From Holophaga foetida DSM 6591 (lineage in GTDB: Bacteria; Acidobacteriota; Holophagae; Holophagales; Holophagaceae), in assembly GCF_000242615.2 (NCBI RefSeq), contig NZ_KI912268.1, positions 1,708,551 through 1,772,550 of the forward strand: a DNA stretch of 64,000 bases. The letters run 5' to 3'. The position numbers and the translations under genes are program-made. Below the pieces are notes generated by a model. That model searched no databases. It had not been told where the DNA came from and was given only the letters and a program-made list of their open reading frames with translations. This document shows, in pieces, positions 9,142 to 18,020 of this stretch (position 1 is its first letter; every line of letters begins with the position of its first letter).

Positions 9142-10455
9142 ATGGCTGTGAACCGAGAAGCTCTATTTGAAGAAGTCTGGGCGAATCCAATGTTAGAAGT
9201 CGCCGACCGGTATGGGGTGTCGTCCAGCTACCTGGCACGAGTCTGCCGAAACCTGGAAGTGCCGACTCCGCCACGGGGATACTGGGCTCGTCTGCGCGGG
9301 GGTGCACAACCCCGGCGCCCGAAGCTTCCACCCGCACGTCCCGGGGCGGATATCGAATGGAATCAATCAGGGCGAGCCAAGACAGAGCCATGGCCCTACC
9401 CCAAAGCACCGGACCACTTCAGGAAGCACCACCCTGTGGTCAGGGAGCCAGCAGCACTCCACCCGTTAGTGATGCCAGCCCTTGAAGCACTCTCGGCTTC
9501 TAAAGACTCCTATTTCAATGACTACCTAAAGCCCCGCAAGCAAGCAATCCTGGATGTCCATATCAGCCGAAGGGAGTTGGATAGAGGATTGAAGGTTTTC
9601 AACCTAGTTCTAATGAGCTTAGAGGCTTGCGAATACTCCATCGAGATCGCTGGCCCACGAGAGCCAATCCGCTGGATTGACTTTAAGCCCATGGATCCAA
9701 AGAAACCTCGGACCTGCCATGTCTGGCATTGGTGGACGCCTTGGCGCCCGACAATCCTTCGGATTGGGACCCTTGCCATAGGTCTCTCTTTCTACGAGAT
9801 CAAAGAGGAGGTCCTCGCCAAGGAAGTGAAGAACGAATGGATCCCCTTAGCGGATGAGCCCGCCACCATAAAACGTCCTGGCGCTTCCAGCCGAGTCCAA
9901 ATCCAAGATATGCCAGGTGGACGTTTCGCCCTCCGAGCCTTCTCGCCCTATGAGGGAGCACCCTGGGAGCATTGGTGGAGCGAATCAAAACCTGGTGAGT
10001 GGTCTTCGACGCCCCCCTCAATTGCCCGGACGATTGAGTTGGCCTCGTCCACAATTGCGGACTTGGTGGAGAAGGCTTGGAGAAAGCGCGAGGCGGAATG
10101 CATTCAAAGAGAGGCTGAACACCGAGAATGGGTTCGGAAACAGGAGTTGCAGCGCCAAGAGGAAGCGCGCCTCGAAGCCATTCGTCGACGCGAGAAGGCG
10201 TTCAACGATAGTCGAAAGGACCTTCTGGCTATGGTCGAAGACTGGGCCAGGGCCAAGCGCATTGAGGCCTTTTTCGGGGACATCATCCAGCGATCTTCCG
10301 AGCCTGGGACGATAACCCAAGGAGAACACGCAGAGAAAGGAGTTCCGCAAGAGCTGCTCGAACGACTCAGCCAAGCTCGTGACCTGCTTGGCGGAACGGA
10401 CGCTCTCGAAAGATTCAAAACGTGGCGACCTCCAGAAGAGCGCCTCGATGATTGA
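9142..10455 (+). CDS. Hypothetical protein with N-terminal helix-turn-helix
   Basis: A 437-aa protein of unknown role. ATG 9142 is preferred over ATG 9130 because GGAG lies six bases before it. The first 50 residues look like a DNA-binding domain: VADRYGVSSSYLARVC is a good helix-turn-helix pattern and is followed by PPRGYWAR, a pair of features I recall in unnamed proteins of mobile elements. The rest includes a long charged helical stretch (about residues 310-400, rich in E, R and Q) likely to form a coiled coil. The gene is on the same strand as the defence block but is bracketed by two related palindromes (9072-9116 and 10548-10587), so it may be a separate cassette. No catalytic motif seen. 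Confidence 0.6.
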   Translation: MAVNREALFEEVWANPMLEVADRYGVSSSYLARVCRNLEVPTPPRGYWARLRGGAQPRRPKLPPARPGADIEWNQSGRAKTEPWPYPKAPDHFRKHHPVVREPAALHPLVMPALEALSASKDSYFNDYLKPRKQAILDVHISRRELDRGLKVFNLVLMSLEACEYSIEIAGPREPIRWIDFKPMDPKKPRTCHVWHWWTPWRPTILRIGTLAIGLSFYEIKEEVLAKEVKNEWIPLADEPATIKRPGASSRVQIQDMPGGRFALRAFSPYEGAPWEHWWSESKPGEWSSTPPSIARTIELASSTIADLVEKAWRKREAECIQREAEHREWVRKQELQRQEEARLEAIRRREKAFNDSRKDLLAMVEDWARAKRIEAFFGDIIQRSSEPGTITQGEHAEKGVPQELLERLSQARDLLGGTDALERFKTWRPPEERLDD

Positions 10456-10547
10456 GAAAGGCTGTTCCCCCAAGCTCAGCCCATCTATTTCCTGTGGTTC
10501 AGGTAGGACCTTTTTGAGCACAGTGCGTAGCTTACCCGCGAGGCGTC

Positions 10548-10587
10548 CTTCCGTTCCATTGCCCTAGGGCCTCGGAATGGAAGGAAG
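10548..10587. repeat. CCTAGG-centred palindrome, copy b
   Basis: Left arm CTTCCGTTCCATT, centre CCCTAGGG, right arm GGAATGGAAGGAAG. It lies 92 bases after the stop of the HTH gene. The rest of the gap 10456-10752 shows no gene. Confidence 0.6.
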
Positions 10588-10752
10588 AATTGTCAAACTT
10601 GATTGCCAGGCATAACAATCTCATTGGCGACGACAAAGTGGCGGACTGGAAGTAGTAAGGGGCTTGTGAAGTGTCAGAGGCGGTCTCACAATTCAAGGGG
10701 GCGGTTCGTGGCTATTAAGGATCGTTAATCCGGCAGGTTGAGGAGATGCCCC

Positions 10753-11436
10753 TCAAGGTAGCTGGTTCCGCCCCTCGAATCCGCTCACGGCCTCCCGGTC
10801 GTGGGCGTTTTGATTGACATCTACTTGGCGCTCCCAATACAGCACGAGGTCCCGCTTGCCGCACCGGAGGCGGCTCGGCGGGCATCGGTAGATGAGCACC
10901 CCCTCCGGCCCCATGAGGGTCAGGGCGTGGCGGCAGAGCTCCAAGCCCCGCTCGGCCCAGGCATCCCAGCCGCCAGGGGGCGGAGGATCATCCTCTGGGG
11001 TAAAGGCGGCGTGGGCCTCCCACTCGCCCTGCCAGACTGCGAGTTCAGTGCCCAATGCCACGACCTCCGGACCCTCATCCAAGAGATCGACCAGTTCAGC
11101 ACAACGTTCGTATTGGTCCCAGGCATAGGCCCCGCCGTAGTCGGGCATGATGCGAATGCTGGGCTCTGGGCCCCCTTCCCGTTCCATGGCAAGCTCTGAC
11201 GCAGTCCAGTCCCAACGGGCCAGGGTCACGCGCCGTCCCGTGGATGTGAGGAAGTAGGTCCGAATCCGCGCCCCCTCGGGCCAAGTCCCTCGACGGATTT
11301 TCCGGTAGAACTGTGCATCGGGCAGAACCGCCAAGCACCGACCGTCCGGACCGACAACCTCCATCCACCGCTCGTCCATAGGCGCTTCGACCAGCCGGAG
11401 GCCTGGCATCTCTATAACATCCATGGACACGCTCAC
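10753..11436 (-). CDS. Hypothetical protein, shorter paralogue of the gene at 11623-12594
   Basis: A 227-aa protein of unknown function. It aligns by eye with the 323-aa neighbour: RIMPDYGGAYAWD versus RIFPEYGGAYLWA, GGWDAWAERGLELCRHALTL versus GGWDAFDTQGIELCRRLITL, and LVLYWERQ versus LLLYWEEV. It therefore arose by duplication. The start is GTG 11436, overlapping the stop of a 29-codon frame (11433-11522) by four bases, which suggests translational coupling. It is shorter than its paralogue at the C-terminus. No signal peptide, membrane helix or known motif is visible. Confidence 0.6.
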   Translation of the reverse strand: MSVSMDVIEMPGLRLVEAPMDERWMEVVGPDGRCLAVLPDAQFYRKIRRGTWPEGARIRTYFLTSTGRRVTLARWDWTASELAMEREGGPEPSIRIMPDYGGAYAWDQYERCAELVDLLDEGPEVVALGTELAVWQGEWEAHAAFTPEDDPPPPGGWDAWAERGLELCRHALTLMGPEGVLIYRCPPSRLRCGKRDLVLYWERQVDVNQNAHDREAVSGFEGRNQLP

Positions 11437-11522
11437 ACCCCCGCCGCCTTGATGTTGTAGACCTCGAGTTCGGCCAGAATGCGACGGGATTGTTCGATGG
11501 GAGTGTCCATCTTGTCCTCCAT
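11433..11522 (-). pseudogene. 29-residue frame resembling the C-terminal end of the 522-aa neighbour
   Basis: A short frame that ends in LEVYNIKAAGV and overlaps the next gene by GTGA. The large gene at 12591-14159 ends in ARPIYNLKAEGDEQ and overlaps its own downstream neighbour by ATGA. The parallel suggests that this is what is left of a second copy of the large gene, kept because it couples translation of the next gene. It could also be a leader peptide. Confidence 0.4.
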
Positions 11523-11622
11523 AGGTTTGCGGTGGGCGTGGTATTGAAACGCTTTATGTGGAGACCTACTCCACCAAGAGGGATAGTGCGAAAACCCTTT
11601 GCGGAGTCTTTACCTTGCCTCG

Positions 11623-12594
11623 TCACAGGATCGCTTCGGGTGGGCAATCCACGGGGAACTCCTCGGATCGTATTGGACCGCGCTTCCCCGCCAGTACGAG
11701 GCGCGCCTGCTCCAGAGCTTGCCGCCTAGCCTCCTTCCCATGCCAAAGGCCAACCGGGATGGATCCGAATCGCTCGGCGTAGAGGTGCTCGACTTCAACG
11801 TCCTCCTCAGGGAGGCTGACGCGATAGGCGTCGAGGCGCTTCCGGGCCCGGCCCGCATGTTTATTAGCCAATGCGGTCAGTTGAGCGTCTCCGTCATCAA
11901 CCGCGGCCTGGAGGTAAGCCGCAATCGCCTCCTCGTTGGTGAGGTAGCGGACAGGGTCGCAGGGGCGGGTCTTCCTCTTCCGGACTTCCTCCCAATAGAG
12001 GAGCAGCGGCCCCATTCTTGGCACGGAACAGAATCCGTCCCTCGTATAGACCACCAGTCCATCGGAGCCCATGAGAGTTATCAGGCGGCGGCAGAGTTCA
12101 ATGCCTTGAGTATCGAAGGCATCCCACCCCCCTTCGGGCGCGGCTCCCGCAGAAAAGTCATCAATGTCGATGACCTCCCATAGCCTTGCCCACTCGTCAA
12201 AATCCTGGTCCAGGCGTTCGGCGGCCTTCAGATCCTCTGTATATCCCTCGCAAAGATCCGAGGCCCCATCGGGCGCCCACAGATAGGCTCCCCCATACTC
12301 CGGGAAGATTCGGCATCTCGGAGCGAACCACGGTTCTGGATCCGCCACGAGCTTCCCGCTCTGCCAAGTCCAAAGACCAAAGGGCAAGCGCTCTCCCTTA
12401 CCCGATATCACGAAGGTGATAAGGCGGGACCCTTCTGGCCAAGCCCCTTCCCTGTGCCACGGATCCGTCCTTTCAAAAATCCCAAGGCTCTTCCCCTCGG
12501 GAGAGAAGACTCGGAAGCCGAAGCCGGTGAACGGGACTTCCTTGAGGAGAAACCCCGGTATGCCATGTGGGCCGGACGCTTGCGACTCACTCAT
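11623..12594 (-). CDS. Hypothetical protein, longer member of a tandem paralogue pair
   Basis: A 323-aa protein, start ATG 12594 overlapping the stop of the upstream 522-aa gene by four bases (ATGA). Shares three blocks with the 227-aa protein at 10753-11436 (YGGAY, GGWDA..GIELCR, LLLYWE). The last 100 residues are an extra helical segment rich in A, E and R that the paralogue lacks. Unknown function; tight coupling indicates that it acts with the large upstream protein. Not obviously exported. Confidence 0.65.
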   Translation of the reverse strand: MSESQASGPHGIPGFLLKEVPFTGFGFRVFSPEGKSLGIFERTDPWHREGAWPEGSRLITFVISGKGERLPFGLWTWQSGKLVADPEPWFAPRCRIFPEYGGAYLWAPDGASDLCEGYTEDLKAAERLDQDFDEWARLWEVIDIDDFSAGAAPEGGWDAFDTQGIELCRRLITLMGSDGLVVYTRDGFCSVPRMGPLLLYWEEVRKRKTRPCDPVRYLTNEEAIAAYLQAAVDDGDAQLTALANKHAGRARKRLDAYRVSLPEEDVEVEHLYAERFGSIPVGLWHGKEARRQALEQARLVLAGKRGPIRSEEFPVDCPPEAIL

Positions 12595-14159
12595 TGCTCA
12601 TCCCCTTCAGCCTTGAGGTTGTATATGGGCCTGGCGAGGGTCCCGCTGGCGGTGGCGCCCTGGAGCCAGAGGGTGCCATGGATTTCATCCCCGACAGCGG
12701 GACGGTATCCCGCCTCCAGGACATGCCGGGCCGCGTAGACTGGCAGGCGGGACCCATCGGGGCCCTCCACATCCATGCGATAGACCAGACCACTCCAGGC
12801 CGAAAGGACATCCAGGGATGCCACACGCCCCTGGAACGCGCAGTATTCGTCATTCTCGAGAAGAAGGCCGCGGTCTGGATCCGTGGCCGACCCCAGATCG
12901 ATGGCGAAACCAGCCAGGTAGACCGGCAGGGTGCAATCGACCTGGAGCTCATTCCTGGGGTGCAGGTGGTCGACATGGAAGAAGGTCAGAAGGTGCCCTT
13001 GGGCGTCCTGGGCCTCCACCGTGGCATCCTTGTCGCCCCATGGCTGGATATCCCGAATGTGGAGGGAATACTCTGCCCCATCCCGGGCCACGGGGAAGAA
13101 GCCCAGAAGCTCCGGCCCTTCGCCGACAACTATGCCTTCCACGCGCCAAGTCTCTAGTCCGCCCCCCTGAGGAAGGGCCGTGGCGCTCACCATGGACCAT
13201 CGGCCTCTCCGGGGAGGCGCAGCGAAGCGCAGATCCGAGGAGTCCGACACTTCATGGAAGTGACACCGGAAATCCACCGGGAAGTCGGGATACAGGGCCC
13301 TCCAATGGGCGAGCCCATCGTCCTCCAGTTCCTCGGACGCCTCAAGGTCTTCATCCTCCCGACGGATCAGCCCCAGGACCTCCTGATAGGCGTCCTCCGC
13401 TTCCATGACCCGGGCGATCAGCTCCCTGTCCAGGCCGGTCCTGAGAACCAGGTAAGCCATCTCCTGGTCCAGATCCAGACAGGTCGGATCCTCTGGTAGG
13501 AAGTGGCGCATGGCCACGCGCTCGCGCATGAGCCCCTCGTCCTCCTCCCCCTGAGCCGTGCCCGCCAACTCCAGATAGCGCTGGGCCGCCTCGAGCACCT
13601 GCCTGACCACGGATTCCTCCTGGGAAGTCTGGTCAACGGCGAAGCGGACGGCCTCCTCGAAGTCGTAGAAGACCCCCAGCAGGGGCTGCTCGCCCTCCCG
13701 GGCATCTGGTGCCCACCGGGCAAAGGGAGCCGACCAAGCCGCCACGAGGCCCGGATCGGGACTCATGAGCGGCCCGGCCATCCGGGCCAGCCACCCGGCA
13801 AGCTCCTCTTCCCGGTCACCATCAGGCTCCCTGCCCTCGGTTACCTGCTCCAGCCACAGGCAGGTGCGATTCTCGGAGAGCGTCCGGACGCCCAGGACCT
13901 TGAATCGGGTTTCTGGCGAAAAATGAACCTCGCTCTCGCCGGACACGCGCCAGGCTTGGTGAGCCAGCACCCGGAACACGAAGGGAAAGTCCTGTTCCTC
14001 GTCGATCCTCACAGTGGCCTGCCCCATGTGCTTGACCACCTCTCCAGGACAGTAGGCGGCGAGCTCGGCCATCTGGAGATGGGCCCCACGCCAGGCCCAC
14101 CCTTGGAAGGGCATCGAGTAGAGGGAATTGGAGGCATTCGTGGTCATGTCGGTATCCAT
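12591..14159 (-). CDS. Hypothetical 522-aa protein, first gene of a three-gene unit
   Basis: I use ATG 14159 (AGGA about nine bases upstream); the frame remains open further upstream, to 14285, but that extension has no ribosome site and unlikely composition. The protein is acidic and tryptophan-rich, with a middle segment of helices (DQEMAYLVLRTGLDRELIARV) and a beta-rich second half (repeated short strands around 330-500). I recognise no family. Coupling by ATGA to the 323-aa gene and the remnant downstream suggest that large and small proteins are partners and that the pair was duplicated once. The gap 14160-14403 upstream should carry the promoter; I see no clear -35/-10. Confidence 0.65.
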   Translation of the reverse strand: MDTDMTTNASNSLYSMPFQGWAWRGAHLQMAELAAYCPGEVVKHMGQATVRIDEEQDFPFVFRVLAHQAWRVSGESEVHFSPETRFKVLGVRTLSENRTCLWLEQVTEGREPDGDREEELAGWLARMAGPLMSPDPGLVAAWSAPFARWAPDAREGEQPLLGVFYDFEEAVRFAVDQTSQEESVVRQVLEAAQRYLELAGTAQGEEDEGLMRERVAMRHFLPEDPTCLDLDQEMAYLVLRTGLDRELIARVMEAEDAYQEVLGLIRREDEDLEASEELEDDGLAHWRALYPDFPVDFRCHFHEVSDSSDLRFAAPPRRGRWSMVSATALPQGGGLETWRVEGIVVGEGPELLGFFPVARDGAEYSLHIRDIQPWGDKDATVEAQDAQGHLLTFFHVDHLHPRNELQVDCTLPVYLAGFAIDLGSATDPDRGLLLENDEYCAFQGRVASLDVLSAWSGLVYRMDVEGPDGSRLPVYAARHVLEAGYRPAVGDEIHGTLWLQGATASGTLARPIYNLKAEGDEQ

Positions 14160-14403
14160 GGGACCAATCCTAGCCTCGACCATATGACAGAGGCTGTCGC
14201 AGGTCAGACGAAGGGCAAGCGTGCCGATCCGCGCCATGGATAGGACCCCCGTCCGGCGCCACTCGGAATGCTGGGCTGCATGCACCCGACACCGGGGAAG
14301 CAGACACCAGGCCAGCTCTGGGCCTCATGGCTCCAGTTCGGGGGGCCTTGATTCTCATACGGATTCTGGGCGGTGCCAAGACCCTCAATGAGCCGACGGC
14401 CTA

Positions 14404-14706
14404 TCATTCGATAATCGACTGGCTGATCAGCTCCGGCCCCTCGAACCAGCCCAGCCCCGGCCGTGCTCGTCCGAAAGCCTTCTCCAACCGGGGCCGTTGA
14501 TTGTCCCAGGTTGGGCCGATCACCCAGGGCCCCTTCCGGAGCAGGTCACGGATGGCCCTCAGGACCGTCCTCCGGTAATGCCACCGGGGGAACACGGCCA
14601 GGGGCGGCAGGATGCCTAATCTACTGGTTTTGCCCTCCACGAGTCCTAAGGCCACCAATCCGTGATTGATCCCCCTCAGCCTCAAGCGGCACAGGATAGA
14701 GACCAC
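14404..14706 (-). CDS. Possible small hypothetical protein
   Basis: A 100-residue frame overlapping the end of the 205-aa gene by 86 bases in another frame. Composition is basic (many R and P). No motif recognised and no clear ribosome site. It may be real as the last gene of the replication module, or only a chance frame. Confidence 0.25.
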   Translation of the reverse strand: MVSILCRLRLRGINHGLVALGLVEGKTSRLGILPPLAVFPRWHYRRTVLRAIRDLLRKGPWVIGPTWDNQRPRLEKAFGRARPGLGWFEGPELISQSIIE

Positions 14707-15238
14707 GCCGAACGTCTCTCATCAATGTCCAGTCGTCCCCGCAATCCTCATGTTTTGCTCTATCCATAGGCAAGTCCAGGGCATCTAGGCCAATCTCCTG
14801 AGCCCTCTTGGCAGCCGTGAGGAGTTTCAGCAGGCTATCCCCCGTCTGTGGATGAACAAGTTGGTTCAGAACCTGGCGCAAACCAAGCTCTGCCAGGGCC
14901 AATGCTGCCATTCGGAAACCAATCTCTCGCCCCGCCAAATCCTTGATTTTCCTGTCATCAAGCTGTCTAAAATACTCGACCTTGAAGGCCTCCCTGCGTT
15001 GGTGGGCAGTCTTTCGGTCTAAGCCCATCAGGGCAAACCGCTTGTAGATCTGCTCAGGTCGAAGACCATAGCGTTTTGCCAAGTCCGCCTGGGAGGGCCA
15101 CCGGCGTAACGACCCGGATTTGCCATCCTTACCTGATTGTTCAATATCCTCACCATGAACATAGAGGGCCTCGATCTCCTCCCATGGATGCTTCAAAGGG
15201 CGGCCAACACCTGACTTCCGCATAGAGTAGGTGGGCAT
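14621..15238 (-). CDS. HTH protein, terminase-small-subunit-like
   Basis: A 205-aa protein whose N-terminal third carries PSQADLAKRYGLRPEQIYKR, a helix-turn-helix, preceded by GRPLKHPWEEIEALY. A second helical part (AALALAELGLRQVLNQLV) follows, then a disordered basic tail. This arrangement resembles small terminase subunits or replication initiators of phages and satellites, but I cannot say which. It starts directly after the stop of the 106-aa gene (TAG-ATG), so it belongs to the same minus-strand operon as the RepA-like and primase genes. Confidence 0.55.
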   Translation of the reverse strand: MPTYSMRKSGVGRPLKHPWEEIEALYVHGEDIEQSGKDGKSGSLRRWPSQADLAKRYGLRPEQIYKRFALMGLDRKTAHQRREAFKVEYFRQLDDRKIKDLAGREIGFRMAALALAELGLRQVLNQLVHPQTGDSLLKLLTAAKRAQEIGLDALDLPMDRAKHEDCGDDWTLMRDVRRGLYPVPLEAEGDQSRIGGLRTRGGQNQ

Positions 15239-15559
15239 CTATATGCTTCTCATGAAATGACCTGGTGGCTCAACAATGGAGCGAGCGGTCATGGATTCGA
15301 GGATGCTTGGATGAACAAAATGCAACAAATTGCAGGGGAAGATAGTCATCCGGCCTGCTGCAACACTGGCCTCAGATGCGGCCCAGGCCTTGGCCTCCGC
15401 TTCCAGAATGGATTTCAAGGCTTCCCGGTGCTCACCAATCAAAATAAGCACTTCGGGCATGGGTTCTTCACCTTCGCCAGTACGCCGGAGGCCACCAAAC
15501 CTGAGGGTTAGGCAATAGCCCAACCCCTCGATCTTCGCTAACAGCTCCTGCGGCATCAC
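15239..15559 (-). CDS. Hypothetical protein of the satellite replication operon
   Basis: A 106-aa protein starting in ATGA overlap with the stop of the RepA-like helicase gene and followed immediately by the HTH gene. Predicted alpha/beta: GYCLTLRFGGLRR, EVLILIGEHREAL and an alanine-rich helix. No known family recognised. The tight packing supports its being translated. Confidence 0.5.
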   Translation of the reverse strand: MMPQELLAKIEGLGYCLTLRFGGLRRTGEGEEPMPEVLILIGEHREALKSILEAEAKAWAASEASVAAGRMTIFPCNLLHFVHPSILESMTARSIVEPPGHFMRSI

Positions 15560-17025
15560 AGGTCCACCTCATAGCGATCACCTACTGCCGCAGAGATGCT
15601 TGGTCGTCGGGCCAGCTCCACCAAATCGCCGTCCTTCCTTCCATTCCACTGGCCTAGGGAACCAGAATGGAAGGTCTGATTTTCTTCCATCTCTTCCGCC
15701 TCCCCACTTCCGGGCGGAAGCCCCGTTGTTTTCGGGCTTCCTTTCAGGTTTAGCCCTCGCCCACACTTCCGGTCGGATGGGATATGGCCCAGAATTTCCG
15801 CCTTCGCCCACCCGGCAGCCGTGAGGGAGGGATCCTGCAACCAACCTTCCTTGCGGAGCGCCGATAGCATTTTGTCCCATTGCCCCTTTGGGTTACCGGA
15901 TTCAGGCCAAATCAATGCGGCAGCAGCCTTTTGGTCCAGCCCCCCCAGCCCACCAGCACCCGCGATGGATAGCAGCACAGAGTCCCGTTTGGTGAGTTTT
16001 AACACCGCAGCTTGGCCCTGGATCAGTGCAAGGAGCCGTTCAGATTCTGGGTGCAGGCTCAGGAATCCCGCCCCGAGTTCGTTGCTCTTTCGGCGTTCCA
16101 ACAACACCGTCGCCCCCTTCTCGGCAGAGCTCATCTTGGACAAGCTCATGGCGACATATGCACCTCGAAGAGCATCCTCGCCATCCAATCCAGCGGTTTG
16201 AGCCTCGGAAGGAGATAAGGCGGCGAGTTGGAGAATGAATCGAGCTGCGGCCTCAACAGAACTTGAACCCCGTAGAGCCTCGGGATGAAGCCTTTGCCAG
16301 AGTTTCTTATCCGAGTTGCCATCATTACCTTTACCCACATGATGGATGGACAGCACCGAGGCCCCTGTGGCTTGGGCCAAGGCCGATACAGACTCATTGA
16401 AAGGGCGCATATCGGTCGCCGAGTTTTCGTCCCCGTCTGCCATCCGGCTTAGGGTGTCCAAAACGATCATTCCGCACCCTCCAGGGATGGCAGCAGCTTT
16501 CTCCGCCAAGGATGTCCACTGAGCTTTCAGGCTGAATACCGCACCCGATGTCCGGTTTGGGAAAAGGGGCACTAAGCCGCGAGTCAAGGCCTCTCGATGG
16601 GTGGGTGTCCACTCAGGATCCTCTTCCAATAAAGGGAGCCCACGGCGTACCCGCCGATGGAATTCTTCCTCATCATCTTCAAGACCTACGAAGAGGACAC
16701 CACGGGATTCTCCCGGACTCACGGATCGGCCCAACACACCCAAACCGGAGGCAAGAGCCATCCCAACAGAAAGCGCCGTCATGGACTTCCCAGCACCGGC
16801 TCTGGCCGCCAAGATCCCAGGTACACCCGCAGGTATCAGCCCTTCAACGAGCCACCGTACGGGAGGCGGATCATCCGCAAGCATGTGGGCCATGTCCCCC
16901 ACGACCCATGCCTGGCATAGAGGGAGAGTTGGATGTTCATAAGGCGACGGCCTTGCTTGGCCGTCCAATGCCACTGGTAGTGAGGGTTCACTCCTTGGAT
17001 TGGCAAATTGCAAGATGTTCGTCAT
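15556..17025 (-). CDS. RepA-like AAA ATPase (replicative helicase type)
   Basis: A 489-aa protein. Start ATG 17025 (MTNILQF) is chosen over an in-frame ATG at 17106 because it gives a four-base overlap with the primase stop. Walker A is ARAGAGKS (74-81), Walker B is GMIVLDTLSRM, and SIHHVGK follows, all typical of the AAA_25/RepA hexameric helicases encoded by plasmids and phage satellites. The C-terminal 120 residues look like a linker and small winged-helix segment. A CCTAGG palindrome (15634-15674) lies inside the coding end of the gene. Role: probable helicase loaded at the element's origin, with the upstream primase. Confidence 0.75.
   Translation of the reverse strand: MTNILQFANPRSEPSLPVALDGQARPSPYEHPTLPLCQAWVVGDMAHMLADDPPPVRWLVEGLIPAGVPGILAARAGAGKSMTALSVGMALASGLGVLGRSVSPGESRGVLFVGLEDDEEEFHRRVRRGLPLLEEDPEWTPTHREALTRGLVPLFPNRTSGAVFSLKAQWTSLAEKAAAIPGGCGMIVLDTLSRMADGDENSATDMRPFNESVSALAQATGASVLSIHHVGKGNDGNSDKKLWQRLHPEALRGSSSVEAAARFILQLAALSPSEAQTAGLDGEDALRGAYVAMSLSKMSSAEKGATVLLERRKSNELGAGFLSLHPESERLLALIQGQAAVLKLTKRDSVLLSIAGAGGLGGLDQKAAAALIWPESGNPKGQWDKMLSALRKEGWLQDPSLTAAGWAKAEILGHIPSDRKCGRGLNLKGSPKTTGLPPGSGEAEEMEENQTFHSGSLGQWNGRKDGDLVELARRPSISAAVGDRYEVDL
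15634..15674. repeat. CCTAGG-centred palindrome, copy c (inside RepA-like gene)
   Basis: Left arm CTTCCTTCCATTCC, centre CCTAGG, right arm CCAGAATGGAAGG. It matches copies a and b in arm sequence and centre although here it is coding. Confidence 0.6.
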
Positions 17026-18020
17026 CGCAGCACCCCTGCGGCTCGCAAAACGTCTACTAGTCCCAGATGGGCATGGCAGGCGTGAGAACAGGTCCAGGTG
17101 GGCCACCGACCAGGCTCGTGAATCACAAACCCGGAATCATCATCTAGCCCATGTGAGTGCTCACCGGGCCAAAGACAATGGGTCCTCCATTTTGTCCCGC
17201 CCTTGTATGGCTGCCCTTGGCCAACCTTCACTCCTAGGGAGGCAATCAATTCGGAAAGGCGGAGAGTGCCCAGCTCCACCGGCAGGTTCGCTGTCCAGGA
17301 AAAGCCGTCATGCCTCCGTCGATTGATTTCCCGCTCAATATGCGGCAGTCTCGGCACCACAGGTACCTTCAGGCGATCCAATTGCCCTAGCGGCACTTTC
17401 AGTGGCTCACCCACGATTTCCTGGCGACGGATTGCCTCATGCCCGTCTGGATGGCCAGGCAGGAAAAACATCCGAGCCACATCCCGAAGGGCTCTGACAT
17501 CCAGACCGCGGCGGGTGTCCGCCAAACCGAGAGAGGTCAGGGCCCACTCAGTCGCCTGCTCCCACTGGGAAGCTGGAACAGGCAAATACAAAGGCACCAG
17601 AGCCCGATGGCGGGGCCATTCTTCCTGATTGCTCCATGTCGTCCAGAGGTATCCTGCGACACCGGCTTCCCAAAGGGCCTCGGCCACTTCCCCCATCGAC
17701 ACTGGATTCTCAATGGGCACCTTTCGGGTCTTTGCTGTTCCACTTTTATGGAACTCACCGGGTATCACTTCCTCGCAAGCGTTGTCATAGTCAAGTCCCA
17801 AAAAGGCGAGGAATAGTGCTTCATCCTTTCCACGGTGCATTGGCATAAAGGTGGCGGGAGCAATGGCTGGAAGGCCCTTTTTGGGGTCGACGCCGTTGGG
17901 CCTGGGGCGGGGGCGGTTTGTGCGCTCAAGGATCTCCAAAAGAGCCCCCCAAGCCCCTTCCCAGGGCTTGGGGGTGTTGTCTTCGGCGCAGGTAAAGAAA
18001 GAGCACCGAAGATGCTTCAT
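17022..18020 (-). CDS. Primase-like replication protein (AEP type with terminal zinc motif)
   Basis: A 332-aa protein, ATGA-coupled at both ends. LAFLGLDYDN (D77, D79) fits the hhhDhD motif of archaeo-eukaryotic-type primases, and DVARMFFLPGHPDG fits the 'sr.fYlPg' block seen in phage and satellite primases. The C-terminus has cysteine and histidine pairs (THCLWPGEHSHG, then TCSHACHAHLG) suggesting a zinc-binding domain like CHC2. A clear paralogue is encoded at 59439-60476, 42 kb away. It presumably primes replication of the integrated element together with the RepA-like helicase next door. Confidence 0.65.
   Translation of the reverse strand: MKHLRCSFFTCAEDNTPKPWEGAWGALLEILERTNRPRPRPNGVDPKKGLPAIAPATFMPMHRGKDEALFLAFLGLDYDNACEEVIPGEFHKSGTAKTRKVPIENPVSMGEVAEALWEAGVAGYLWTTWSNQEEWPRHRALVPLYLPVPASQWEQATEWALTSLGLADTRRGLDVRALRDVARMFFLPGHPDGHEAIRRQEIVGEPLKVPLGQLDRLKVPVVPRLPHIEREINRRRHDGFSWTANLPVELGTLRLSELIASLGVKVGQGQPYKGGTKWRTHCLWPGEHSHGLDDDSGFVIHEPGRWPTWTCSHACHAHLGLVDVLRAAGVLR

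Noticed and set aside
12567..13408. Plus-strand frames opposite the 522-aa gene
   Set aside because: Minus-strand genes show four-base couplings and paralogy, so the plus frames are shadows.
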